From an uncultured Phocaeicola sp. (GTDB taxonomy: Bacteria > Bacteroidota > Bacteroidia > Bacteroidales > Bacteroidaceae), in assembly GCA_944320135.1 (NCBI GenBank), contig CALUGI010000019.1, forward strand, positions 1-60,158: a DNA stretch of 60,158 nt. Reading direction: 5' to 3'. Position 1 is the stretch's first letter. Each line of letters opens with the position of its first letter. The notes under the pieces are model-generated. The model did not search any database and was not told the DNA's origin. It saw only the letters and a program-made list of their open reading frames with translations. Positions 1 through 7,820 of this stretch are shown here, piece by piece. Position numbers and translations under genes: made by a program.

Positions 1-122
1 TATCCTTTCTGATTAACTTTCGGGGTGAGTGACAATACGTGGAGCGGGCAGGCAACCACACAGAGGTTGCATCCCTTGCACCGTTCCGTATTCACAACGA
101 CCACACCTTTCATCTTAGCCAT
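1..122 (-). CDS. 2-oxoacid:ferredoxin oxidoreductase, ferredoxin-like (delta) subunit, partial
   Basis: Only the first 40 codons are in the window; the 3' end lies beyond position 1. The start is the ATG at 122-120. The peptide begins MAKMKGVVVVNTERCKGC and continues NLCVVACP, giving the CxxCxxCxxxCP pattern of a [4Fe-4S] ferredoxin domain. In Bacteroides, short ferredoxins with this N-terminus are the delta subunit of 2-oxoglutarate or 2-ketoisovalerate:ferredoxin oxidoreductase (KorD/VorD), placed ahead of the alpha and beta subunits. Here a TPR gene lies directly upstream on the same strand, 18 bp away. The assignment to this complex rather than a stand-alone ferredoxin rests on family knowledge, because the catalytic subunits are outside the window. 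Confidence 0.75.
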   Translation of the reverse strand, partial: MAKMKGVVVVNTERCKGCNLCVVACPLHVLSLTPKVNQKG

Positions 123-140
123 AAGTTTACGTATCTTTAG

Positions 141-419
141 TTATTGATTAAACATGTCTTTGTTATAGAAGTTGAGGATGTCGAGCGCCATCTTCCTCGC
201 TTCTGCCGCAGGACTTTCGGGGTCGAGCGCGATGGCCTCCTGATAGTTGTTCAGCGCCCCCTGCCAGTCGCCCCGCTTGCGATAAGCGTTGCCCAAGAGA
301 TAATAGGCTTCGGCTTTTGTGTGGGGGAAGGCGGCCATGAGCTCGCGGAGCCTTTTGATTGCTCCGTCCGTATCCCCGCTGTTGATTTGTCGTTTGATGC
401 TTATCAGTAGTTCGTCCAT
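141..419 (-). CDS. small tetratricopeptide-repeat protein
   Basis: The protein has 92 residues and two TPR-like helical repeats, visible as AEAYYLLGNAYRKRGDWQGA followed by LNNYQEAIALDPESP. I start it at the ATG at 419 rather than at the longer reading from 449, because a TAnnTTTG -7 box at 447-454 would place the transcript start downstream of 449. It has no signal peptide, so it should be cytoplasmic. It lies 18 bp upstream of the ferredoxin subunit in the same direction and is probably the first gene of that operon. TPR proteins mediate protein contacts, so a role in assembling the oxidoreductase is a reasonable guess but is not shown by the sequence. Confidence 0.8.
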   Translation of the reverse strand: MDELLISIKRQINSGDTDGAIKRLRELMAAFPHTKAEAYYLLGNAYRKRGDWQGALNNYQEAIALDPESPAAEARKMALDILNFYNKDMFNQ

Positions 420-446
420 GCTTTTTTCTTGTTGGTTGCAACCTGA

Positions 447-454
447 CAAAGATA
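447..454 (-). promoter_or_regulatory. -7 box of the TPR/oxidoreductase operon
   Basis: The minus strand reads TATCTTTG, matching the Bacteroidetes -7 consensus TAnnTTTG. I see no clear TTTG at the usual 19-21 base spacing upstream. Its position supports the downstream start at 419. Confidence 0.5.
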
Positions 455-1175
455 GTCTTTAATTTGATACCACGGCCGTTTTTTTCAAACAAATCGTTCG
501 GAAAATCGAAAAATAAAATCATCGTATAGCCGTAACGCGCTGCTTTTCTGCGTATTTGTCACTTTGATATTCCCGCTCGCCGAGGATGCGTCGTTTGCGG
601 CCCGAAGCAGGCGAGGCGATAAAAAACGCAAGGAAATGCACTTTTCGGTTTGACTTTTTGTGTTTGACGGGGGAGAATGCTTTTCTTTTTGCGGCGTTTG
701 TTTTCGGTTTGCTTCTTGATTTGACGTGTTTGTGCGGATGATGCTGTCTCTTTGCTCGGAAGTTTTTGCATTCTTTCTCGGACAATCCGGAAAGAAAAGG
801 CCGTTTTTGAGAGGGATAACGGGACGGGAAACCGCTTCCCGGCAAGCGTTTCTCCGTTCTCCCGCAGAAGTCCGACGGTTTGACGGGGGAAAATGAGCAA
901 TTCGTCCGCACAAACCGGGCAATTCATGCGGACGAATTCGGGAAGTTGACCCTTCTCAGAAGCCTTCTGAGCGGGCCGCCGTTTTGCTTTCGTTAGGAAA
1001 CCGCTTCCGGAACGCGCGGATTCCTTTAAGGTGCGGTTAGCGGATACGGCATTTTTGGTGTCTTGATGCTTGCGGAACGGCGTTGTTTGCAGCAAAATGT
1101 TTTCGGGGTTTTCCTTGGATGTTTGCGCTTTTTTTCTTTTATTTGCACACAAGAATAAAACAAACCTTAAAACAA
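455..1175. other. 720-bp intergenic stretch with no convincing gene
   Basis: The longest open frames here lie on the minus strand (for example 559-1152). They are rich in Lys, Arg, Ser and Gln, show no domain or signal peptide I recognise, and overlap one another in several frames, so I do not call them. A short near-palindrome, GGAAACCGCTTCC, occurs twice (around 829 and 996). A weak promoter for the next gene may lie at 1138-1145 (TTTATTTG). Confidence 0.5.
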
Positions 1176-2987
1176 ATGAAAAACATTGTTATGATGCTCT
1201 TGCTTGCGGCGTTCGTGTGCGGATGCGCGTCGAACCGGTACGAGGACGGAGCATGGGAGGTTGCCGAAACCTCCGCAACCAACGGGGATGAGCTTTCCCG
1301 CTTCCTGAAACATTACAGGGACGGCGGCGACAGGGAGAAGTACAAGGCCGCCTGTTTCCTGGTCTGCAACATGCCGGGCAAGTATTCCGTGGCGGAGGGC
1401 AGGCCCGTCTATGACGTGGACGTGGTGAAGGCCGATTCGCTTGTCCGATCGTTAGAAGCCTCGTTCGCCCTGCGCGAGTCTTCACCTTATCTGAAGGACT
1501 ACAGCTTCGGGTAGTTTCTGGAATACATGCTTCCTTACCGTGTGGCGAACGAGCCGTTAGAGTACGGGTGGAAGGAGGACTGCCCGAAACATTTCTTTCC
1601 GGGGGAGGGGATGGACATAAGGGAAGCCGCCGATGCCGTCAACGAGCAGGTAAGGCTCGACCTCTCTCCGGCAAGCTACGGCGACCTTCCCCAGTCGTAT
1701 TCCTCGCTCATGAAGAACGGCTTCGGCAAGTGTGACGACCGTACCGCCCTGCTTGTCATGGCATTGCGGGCCGTCGGCATTCCTTCAGCTTACGAGTTCG
1801 TTCCCCAATGGGGAAGCAGCAACAACGGGCATTCGTTCGTGTCGGTCATCCTGCCGGACGGTTCCGTCCGTCCGCTCCAGAACACGGACAAGGCGACGGG
1901 CGACGGCTACCTCTCGCGCAAGCCCACCAAGATTTATCGCAAGATGTATGAACTGCAAGGAGACGTTTCGCTTGACGGTTCTTCCGTTCCAGAGCTGTTC
2001 CGTTACGGGGACTTGTTAGACGTGACTTCTCTCCATCGGGTAGGTTTCCGCGACGTGGAAATCAGCGTAAAGGACAGGGAACGGGAAGGCGGCCTTTATC
2101 TTGCCGCGTTTCTTCCAGGCGGTTGGAATCCGGTTGCCGAGTCCCGCACCGCTTCGTTCAGGGATGTAAGTACCGGCACGCGCCTTGACATGCCGAAAGA
2201 GAGCGAGGCGGTCGGTCTGGGCGACGGGGTGGCGTATCTTCCCGTCCGCTGGAACAATGGCAGGGCTGAGGCTGCGGGCAATCCCGTAATCGTTTCCGAC
2301 AGCACTGTCCGCGAGATTGTTCCGGACACGGCAGCCCGTGAAACGGTACGCCTGCTTCGGAAATATCCGCTGAACGCCCGCATTGTCAATTTTGCAAAGC
2401 TGATGGTCATGGGGCGGTTCGAGGGGGCGAACCGGGCGGACTTCTCGGATGCGGAAACCGTTTGCCGCATTTCAGACACGCCGGAGTGCCGGATGCAGCG
2501 TGTCGTTCCGGACACGGACAAGGCGTTCCGCTATATCCGCTACATCCGTCCGAAAGGCACGTTCAGCATTGCGGAGCTTGCCCTGTACCGTCCGGACGGC
2601 ACTCCGGTGCCGTTCCGTCCGATGGTCTGCGAAGCCCTTTCGGAAGACAGCTTGGCAAGCAATGTGTTCGATTCCGACCCGCTCACCTATTATCAGACGG
2701 GCGGAGGCATCGGGCTGTGGGCGGGCACCGACATGGGCAGGCCGACGGTTGTCGGCTCGATCGGCTTTGCGCCCCGCAACGATGACAATGCGGTCAATTC
2801 CCGCGATTCGTATGAGCTGTTCTGGTGGAATGGAGAATGGAAAAGCTTCGGCGTGCGCACGGCTCCTTCCGATACGCTGGTCTATGAGAATGTGCCGGGA
2901 CATGCGCTGCTCTGGCTGCGCGATTTGACGCGGGGCAGGGAAGAACGTCCGTTCACATACGAGAACGGGCGGCAGGTATGGTGGTGA
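1176..2987 (+). pseudogene. transglutaminase-like lipoprotein with in-frame amber codon
   Basis: Read through one TAG at 1512-1514, this is a single 604-codon frame. The part before the stop (1176-1514) has a lipoprotein signal peptide ending FVCGC, with Cys17 as the likely lipidated residue. The part after it (open from the ATG at 1527, 486 residues) holds a transglutaminase-like core: KCDDRT (Cys near 186 of the joined protein), then NNGHSFVSV (His near 219) and a following Asp. The C-terminus (about 1000 nt) looks like a galactose-binding/discoidin-type beta-sandwich. The residues flanking the stop (DYSFG, stop, FLEYMLPYR) read as one continuous domain in Bacteroidales relatives as I know them. 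A nonsense mutation is the simplest reading. A truncated protein from 1527 would lack an export signal. Restart, readthrough or a sequencing error cannot be excluded. Confidence 0.7.
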
Positions 2988-3016
2988 GAGAAAGAAAACC
3001 TTTTAAAACAAAGTAT

Positions 3017-4015
3017 ATGAGAACAATCCTATTTCTGTCCACGCTTCTGATAGGAGGCGCGGGCTATGCGCAACAGATGCAGGATGCCACCAACAAGGAC
3101 CGCAGGCCGTACATGACCGCTACTTATCACATCCACAGCGTCAAGACGCGCAACTACGAGCAGCTCCGCAAGCGGATGCTCAAGGCCAACGACAGGCTGA
3201 AGGACAAGGTGATGAGCGCGGAGCGTTTCAGGGCCGAGCAGAAGAGACTTTACCGTCTGTACGGCGACACCATCAGCCAGCTTTTCGACAAGGGACGCTC
3301 GCGCACGTGGAGCCGGATTACGCAGGAACTGGAACGCTATCAGATGCTGAGCGAGGTGAAGCTCATTCCGCGCGACAAGATGCTTGCCCTGCACAAGTTA
3401 GAGGGCGAATGGGAGAAGGAGCGTGAAGCGATGTGGAAGGGCAGCGACACGGAAGCTCGGAAACAAGCGAAGGAGGCGGACATGATTGCCGAGCTGAACG
3501 GAGAAATCCGCAAGCTGCTCGGCACGGACGTGGGCAACTGGTACATCGAGTACAAGACCTTAGACTTCATGGCGCTGATGAACATGGACAAATACAAGAC
3601 TTCGTATAAGAACGGTCACGCCATAGCGGAGATAGAACTGAAGTACAGGAAGAAGCGCGCCGACATACTGAAGACGAAGAAGAAGTATGCCGAAAAGGAG
3701 GTAGAATCCATGAAGAACGACGAGAAGAAAGAGCAGGAAATCTTCGCTTCCGTTCCGGCGGACGTGGCGAACCGGTGGAAGAAGGTGAATGCCGCCGTGC
3801 TGGACTATGCCTTGCAGAACCGCTATGGCCTGAACCTGTCGCAGATAACCAAGTTCAAGGCGGAATACGGCAAGTATGCCATCGAGGAATACAAGATTCT
3901 GAACGCAAAGAAACTCTCTCCGGCTGACCGCTATGCGCAGTTAGACAAGTTGGGAGACAAATTCTGCCGGAAAGTCAAGCCGCTGTTCTCTGCGGAGAAC
4001 TACGTGAAGTGGTAG
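3017..4015 (+). CDS. secreted coiled-coil protein of unknown function
   Basis: This 332-residue protein begins MRTILFLSTLLIGGAGYAQQ, a Sec signal peptide probably cut after GYA. The rest is highly charged and helical, with long Lys/Glu/Arg/Ala runs (for example KYRKKRADILKTKKKYAEK) that look like coiled coil, and no catalytic motif I recognise. I choose the ATG at 3017, which follows an A/T-rich leader, instead of an upstream GTG that would overlap the previous gene and bury the signal peptide. It sits 29 bp after the transglutaminase-like frame and 62 bp before the HExxH lipoprotein, all on the same strand, so it may belong to the same transcript. It ends in TAG. Confidence 0.75.
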   Translation: MRTILFLSTLLIGGAGYAQQMQDATNKDRRPYMTATYHIHSVKTRNYEQLRKRMLKANDRLKDKVMSAERFRAEQKRLYRLYGDTISQLFDKGRSRTWSRITQELERYQMLSEVKLIPRDKMLALHKLEGEWEKEREAMWKGSDTEARKQAKEADMIAELNGEIRKLLGTDVGNWYIEYKTLDFMALMNMDKYKTSYKNGHAIAEIELKYRKKRADILKTKKKYAEKEVESMKNDEKKEQEIFASVPADVANRWKKVNAAVLDYALQNRYGLNLSQITKFKAEYGKYAIEEYKILNAKKLSPADRYAQLDKLGDKFCRKVKPLFSAENYVKW

Positions 4016-4077
4016 GGCTGGTGGCAGTATGACTTTGAGCGGAGGATGAAACGGAAAGGACTTAAATAGTTGGTGTT

Positions 4078-5058
4078 ATGAAGAAAAAGTATTGTTATTA
4101 TGCAGCCTTTTTTCTGCCTGCCCTTGTATTCTGGCTGGCGGGATGTACGGACGAGTTCCTTTCTTCCCCTTCGGTAAAGACCGGAATGAAGGACTTTACG
4201 TTGGACGAGGCTCAGGAGTATTTCCGCAGTGAGGCAGAAAAGGAGGGTGCGCGTTCGCGTGGGGAATCGCAAGTGAAGGCTCTTTCTCCCGGTGACTTTG
4301 TGCCTGACTGGGACGGTGCGGTAGGTTCTTCCAGCAGCGGGCTGGCTTGTTATGACATTCCTATCGAGGCGGATTACAGGTATGAGGCTGTCTATGCGGA
4401 GGAAAGGCACGGAACAATGTCTGTCGAACGGGTGAGCGTGTACCAGAAACTGATAATCGTGAAGGACGTGAAGTCGGATCGTATGTCTCAGTACATCCTG
4501 ACACTCATCCCCTCGAAGGCGTATGACGCACGCTACGGGAGTTCCGTCTGCAGCCGTTTCATTACCCGTTCGGACAAGGGAGGTTTCAGCGGCATCGCTG
4601 TCTATTCGTGCGTTTACTCTGCTTATACGGCCCGTGTGGACACCTATAAGGATGGTGTGAAGCAGGAGGGCGTGTTTCTCCTGAACGGGACGGATAGGGA
4701 TACGTCGGATGCAAAAGCGGATTATGCGCGTTCGCTTGTTTCCTCCCTGCGGATATTGAGGGGCAAGCGTCCTTTGAGCCGAGGGGAGTATGACGGTGAT
4801 TATTATGTGGACTATACTTATGATGACACTTACGATGAGATATATAGTGGCGGCTGGCTTGATGAGATTGTCGTTACTCCTGATCCTATATGGGACGGTG
4901 TGGGTGCTGACGGTCTGACGAATGATGAATGGATGAGCAGCACGACTCCCGATAGCAATGTGGACCCTTCTCCGGAAGATGGCACATCGAATGATACGAA
5001 TGATGTTGTTTCTCCGGATAATACGGAAGTGAATCAGGGCCCTCATAATTATAATTAG
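4078..5058 (+). CDS. surface-type lipoprotein, N-terminal half of a split HExxH effector-like gene
   Basis: The frame encodes 326 residues. The signal peptide ends LAGC (Cys23) and is followed by TDEF; an acidic pair just after the lipidated Cys is typical of lipoproteins exported to the Bacteroidetes cell surface. Residues about 30-220 form a globular region I cannot assign. From about residue 235 the chain becomes a low-complexity linker rich in Asp, Ser, Thr, Pro and Asn, ending GPHNYN. The stop is TAG at 5056-5058, and the next frame (5065-5610) is in the same phase and open. In Bacteroidales relatives that I recognise, such a lipoprotein plus linker is fused directly to a zinc-peptidase-like tail. 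I therefore read this as the N-terminal half of one gene broken by an amber codon. Confidence 0.75.
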   Translation: MKKKYCYYAAFFLPALVFWLAGCTDEFLSSPSVKTGMKDFTLDEAQEYFRSEAEKEGARSRGESQVKALSPGDFVPDWDGAVGSSSSGLACYDIPIEADYRYEAVYAEERHGTMSVERVSVYQKLIIVKDVKSDRMSQYILTLIPSKAYDARYGSSVCSRFITRSDKGGFSGIAVYSCVYSAYTARVDTYKDGVKQEGVFLLNGTDRDTSDAKADYARSLVSSLRILRGKRPLSRGEYDGDYYVDYTYDDTYDEIYSGGWLDEIVVTPDPIWDGVGADGLTNDEWMSSTTPDSNVDPSPEDGTSNDTNDVVSPDNTEVNQGPHNYN

Positions 5059-5064
5059 TCTGGT

Positions 5065-5610
5065 TTGTCTGATGTGCTACGGACCGTTTCTCCGATATTG
5101 CAAGCCAAAGGAATTGATGTGAGCCTGTACAAAATACGTTTGAATGAGGAAATGTGTTGGTCAAATGCAAGAACGCTTCCTGACAATACGATTGAAGTTT
5201 GTCAAGAATTTTTTAATTATTCGTCCAATGACCAGGCTTCCATTCTTTGGCATGAAATTTATCATATAAATCATGGCCATAATGGAGGCATGTTATTGAC
5301 AGGAAAGAGTTATTGTGTGTCAATGCCATCAGGAGCGATTTTGGAAGGCGTAAATGCTTATATTGATTGGGTATATAAGGATTTAGCAAATGTTCCAGGA
5401 GTACAGTTGGAAGATTTAAAAATATCTCATTTAAATGATATGTTAAATGAAGACAATGTTAGGAATTTTCAGTGGTATGCAAATGAATTGGAAACTTATC
5501 AGGCAGAGAAAGATAATGGGATAAACAAATCTGATTATTATGAGGGTTTGATTGATTTTATGCTTTGGAAGTATGAACAATTGGAAAATGTATCAAAGGA
5601 AATAAAATAA
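5065..5610 (+). CDS. HExxH metallopeptidase-like C-terminal half of the split lipoprotein
   Basis: This 181-residue frame continues, in phase, after the TAG at 5056-5058. Its first possible start is a TTG at 5065 with no good ribosome site, which argues that it was originally part of the upstream protein. It contains WHEIYHINHGH, a HExxH zinc-binding motif (His63, Glu64, His67), and a downstream EGVNAY segment that could supply a third ligand, as in gluzincin-like proteases. Base composition drops sharply here: 5401-5460 has only 14 G/C in 60. The following genes encode six small secreted paralogues. A peptidase toxin-like tail of an effector is my inference. A housekeeping zinc protease is possible but would not explain the swap in composition. 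Confidence 0.65.
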   Translation: MSDVLRTVSPILQAKGIDVSLYKIRLNEEMCWSNARTLPDNTIEVCQEFFNYSSNDQASILWHEIYHINHGHNGGMLLTGKSYCVSMPSGAILEGVNAYIDWVYKDLANVPGVQLEDLKISHLNDMLNEDNVRNFQWYANELETYQAEKDNGINKSDYYEGLIDFMLWKYEQLENVSKEIK

Positions 5611-5616
5611 GATTTT

Positions 5617-6075
5617 ATGAGAAAGATATTGCTTTTAATATTTACCTTTTTTTCGTTGACAAGTTTTGCACAAATAGATGTGCAATCTTTATATGATTCG
5701 AGTACGGAAACACTTACTCTTTTAGTAAAAAATAATACGGGTAAATTGTTTCGCTTATGTCCTTTTCCTGGGCAAGATTATTATGAACCGGGAAGTGCTT
5801 CTTTTATAGTTTTACGATATAAAGATGTGAGTGGAAAAGTGCTTTTTAGAAGGTCATTCTTTGTTTCTGAGCAATTACCTATATCTGAATCTACGAAAGG
5901 CAAATTCCTTTTCAAGTACGGTAAAAATAAGTATGTTTATGACCTGAAGAAATTATATAAGGGTAATATAAATGATATTTATGAAGTAGATGTTCATATT
6001 CAGATGGAAGCTGTGTCTTTAAAGGACAAGAAAGATGTTTATAAGGAAGTAATAGTCAAAACTTATCGATGGTAA
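5617..6075 (+). CDS. small secreted beta-rich protein, family member A (immunity-like)
   Basis: The protein has 152 residues with a clear signal peptide (MRKILLLIFTFFSLTSFAQ), so it should act in the periplasm. The mature part begins IDVQSLYDSSTETLTLLVKN and has alternating hydrophobic/polar strands typical of a small immunoglobulin-like beta-sandwich. The pattern (strand, NxTGK turn, long central loop with a GSASF or GSHLF step) recurs in the next five genes, so they form one paralogous family. It starts 6 bp after the HExxH frame and ends 1 bp before the next gene, so translation is probably coupled. Its place right behind an effector-like gene suggests a cognate immunity protein. No enzymatic motif is present. 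Confidence 0.7.
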   Translation: MRKILLLIFTFFSLTSFAQIDVQSLYDSSTETLTLLVKNNTGKLFRLCPFPGQDYYEPGSASFIVLRYKDVSGKVLFRRSFFVSEQLPISESTKGKFLFKYGKNKYVYDLKKLYKGNINDIYEVDVHIQMEAVSLKDKKDVYKEVIVKTYRW

Positions 6076-6076
6076 T

Positions 6077-6493
6077 ATGAAAAAGTTGAAGGCAATATGT
6101 TTCTGTATGTTTTGTTTCTTTCCTGTTTTGTGCCTTAAAGGTCAGAATGTAGACTTCAGTCTTACAAGGGATGGAAACAAGGTAGTCTACAAGGTTGTTA
6201 ATCAAATGGAAGAATTTATATTGCTGTATGAAACTTATGTAAGTTTAAGTACCGGTTCCCATCTTTTTATACGATGTAAAAAGTCGGACGGTAAGATTTG
6301 TGATTATGTTTTGCCGGTACAAGACAAGCATTTCATAAAAGTGGAATCCGGGGGAAGCTACCTCCGTACCATTGATATATCTTGTTACGTTTCAGATGGA
6401 ACAGTAGAAAGAATCAGTGCCGTAGCCAATGTTTGCTTTGATGATGAACGGGGCAAACTTAAGATTGTCAGGTTAGTGAAAGTGATTCCATAA
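6077..6493 (+). CDS. small secreted protein, family member B1 (immunity-like)
   Basis: This protein of 138 residues starts at the ATG overlapping the preceding stop (TAATATG). The signal peptide MKKLKAICFCMFCFFPVLCL is followed by KGQNVDFSLTRDGN. The mature region shares the motifs YVSLSTGSHLFIRC and SYLRTIDIS with the gene at 7267, of which it is a near copy. It has no catalytic motif and is predicted to be a periplasmic beta-sandwich. It sits in the array following the HExxH lipoprotein, so an immunity or inhibitor role is inferred from context only. The differences from the 7267 copy include several non-synonymous changes spread along the mature domain. Confidence 0.7.
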   Translation: MKKLKAICFCMFCFFPVLCLKGQNVDFSLTRDGNKVVYKVVNQMEEFILLYETYVSLSTGSHLFIRCKKSDGKICDYVLPVQDKHFIKVESGGSYLRTIDISCYVSDGTVERISAVANVCFDDERGKLKIVRLVKVIP

Positions 6494-6517
6494 GCCTGCG
6501 GTGTGTAAGTATAGTGC

Positions 6518-6538
6518 GGAGCGGCGGTTTGCCGCTCC
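6518..6538. repeat. hairpin repeat copy 1 (GGAGCGGC-N5-GCCGCTCC)
   Basis: Perfect 8-bp stem with 5-base loop GGTTT, 25 bp after the stop of the 6077 gene. No U-tract follows, so it is not a standard terminator. The flanks match copy 3. Confidence 0.75.
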
Positions 6539-6630
6539 TGCTTCTCTGCCTATCGTTCTGTCCGGCAGGTTTTGGAAAAGCAAAGATTTATGTTATATGA
6601 TATGAACTGGTTGAAAGTGTGATTAAGACA

Positions 6631-7078
6631 ATGAAACGATTTTGTTTGACAATCATTTTTGGAACTTTGAGCGCAATTTGCAGTATCAGCAAAGCGCAGG
6701 AAGTGAAAATCGACTTTAGCTTGACGTATGACAAGTCGAAAAACGAGATGACTCTGACGGTGTCCAATTGGGGATAATGATGTCTTGTTGATTAATCAGG
6801 GTCGAGGTGCTTCTGCAGGCAGTCATATTTTTTTATATTATAAAACATTTGATGGCGTTCCTGCTTCAACCTCTTTGCCGTTGATAGATTATGATTCACA
6901 AAATAAAAGGAGAATTCCATTGAAAGAATTGTCGGCCGGACAACAGTTCATACAGGTATATAATTTGACTCAGGCACTTGCGTGGAATGCAAGAAAGGCT
7001 CAAGTTTATTTAGCAGCAGCTTATAGAAAAGACAATCGTTTTGAATTGGAACATTTGCATAAGGAGTTCGTTTTCTAA
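6631..7078 (+). pseudogene. frameshifted member C1 of the small secreted family
   Basis: The gene starts at ATG 6631 with the signal peptide MKRFCLTIIFGTLSAICS and runs 48 codons to MTLTVSNWG before a TAA at 6775-6777. The remaining 97 codons (DNDVLLINQGRGASAGSH to HKEFVF, stop at 7076-7078) are intact in another frame, readable from 6773. Alignment with the paralogue at 8308 (LTLVLTNKSDKELWVRNQ against MTLTVSNWG/DNDVLLINQ) shows that two bases are missing at the G-run 6770-6773. The same lesion occurs in the tandem copy at 7821. It could be a decayed gene or, less likely, a slippage-controlled one, since the site is a short G tract. Confidence 0.75.
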
Positions 7079-7110
7079 GAGAATAGAATTGAAAAATTGT
7101 TTTGTTGTGC

Positions 7111-7131
7111 GGAGCGGCGAAATGCCGCTCC
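7111..7131. repeat. hairpin repeat copy 2
   Basis: GGAGCGGC-GAAAT-GCCGCTCC with the same loop as copy 4. About 75 bp around it (7101-7178) resemble the first 80 bp of the O-antigen-ligase-like gene at 8748. Confidence 0.75.
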
Positions 7132-7196
7132 TGCTTCTCTGTCTGTCGGCATGTTCCCATCGAAATGTTCCGGCGGGTGTGGCAGGGCTGGTGAAA

Positions 7197-7262
7197 GTAT
7201 GAACAATTGGAAGATGTATCAAAGATGTTTACAAGGAAGTAATAGTCAAAACTTATCAATGG
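7197..7262 (+). pseudogene. remnant joining an effector tail end to the end of a member-A gene
   Basis: Bases 7197-7222 (GTATGAACAATTGGAAG and following) match 5571-5598, the last codons of the HExxH frame, with one change. The sequence then jumps directly to a match with 6033-6075, the end of the 5617 gene. A second copy of [effector tail + member A] therefore once stood here and lost everything between. No protein can be made from it. Confidence 0.7.
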
Positions 7263-7266
7263 TAAT

Positions 7267-7683
7267 ATGAAAAAGTTGAAGGCAATATGTTTCTGTACGT
7301 TTTGTTTCTTTCCAGTCTTGTGTCTTAAAGGTCAGGATGTAGACTTCAGTCTTACAAAGGAAGGGAACCAGGTGATTTATAAGGTCGTTAATCATGGAGA
7401 AAAGTTCATTGCGTTGCGTGAAACTTATGTGAGCCTGAGTACCGGTTCTCATCTTTTTATGCGATGTAAAAGGCCGGATGGTAAAATTTACGATGATGTT
7501 TTGCCAGTGCTGGACAAGCATGTCGTAAAAGTGGAACAGGGAGAAAGCTATGTTCGTACCATCGACATATCTCGTTATGCTTCAGATGGAACAGTAGAAA
7601 GAATCAGTGCTGTTGCCAGTATGTCGTTTTATGATAAGCAGGGCAAGTTTAAGATTGTCAGGTTAGTGAAAGAGATTCCCTAA
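7267..7683 (+). CDS. small secreted protein, family member B2 (immunity-like)
   Basis: This 138-residue protein is the tandem copy of the 6077 gene, 1,190 bp downstream and the same length. It has signal peptide MKKLKAICFCTFCFFPVLCL and a mature start KGQDVDFSLTKEGN. The strand pattern is shared with B1 but many positions differ (for example MRCKRPDGKIYDDVL against IRCKKSDGKICDYVL), so it has diverged by amino-acid replacement while staying open. That fits an array of immunity proteins with different specificities. There is no catalytic motif. The gene follows the remnant at 7197-7262 just as B1 follows the member-A gene, so the original order is preserved. Confidence 0.7.
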   Translation: MKKLKAICFCTFCFFPVLCLKGQDVDFSLTKEGNQVIYKVVNHGEKFIALRETYVSLSTGSHLFMRCKRPDGKIYDDVLPVLDKHVVKVEQGESYVRTIDISRYASDGTVERISAVASMSFYDKQGKFKIVRLVKEIP

Positions 7684-7707
7684 GCCTGCGGTGTGTAAGT
7701 ATAGTGC

Positions 7708-7728
7708 GGAGCGGCGGTTTGCCGCTCC
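7708..7728. repeat. hairpin repeat copy 3
   Basis: Same stem and loop (GGTTT) as copy 1, exactly 1,190 bp downstream and 25 bp after the stop of the 7267 gene. Confidence 0.75.
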
Positions 7729-7820
7729 TGCTTCTTTGCCTATCGTTTTGCCCGGCAGGTTTTGGAAAAGCAAAGGTTTATGTTATATGATATGGACTGG
7801 TTGAAAGTGTGATTAAGACA

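Noticed and set aside
559-1152. 197-codon minus-strand frame in the first gap
   Set aside because: No recognisable domain, no start signal, strongly biased composition, and overlap with other random frames.
4013-4081. Readthrough extension of the coiled-coil gene past its TAG
   Set aside because: The extension would be only 17 codons before another TAG and then TGA; there is no domain or conserved motif in it.
4000-5046. 348-codon open frame antisense to the lipoprotein gene
   Set aside because: Its translation is rich in Ile, Arg and His without domains, and it lies fully opposite a gene with a clear signal peptide.
1176-5610. TAG reassigned to a sense codon in this genome
   Set aside because: atpC (32121), the TSCPD gene (39218) and the gene ending at 26434 all stop at TAG at positions that give normal family length or are followed by unrelated sequence, so TAG is a working stop. 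Two local nonsense codons are the simpler reading.
6518-6538. Hairpin repeats as transcription terminators
   Set aside because: No U-tract follows any of the four copies and one lies inside a coding frame.
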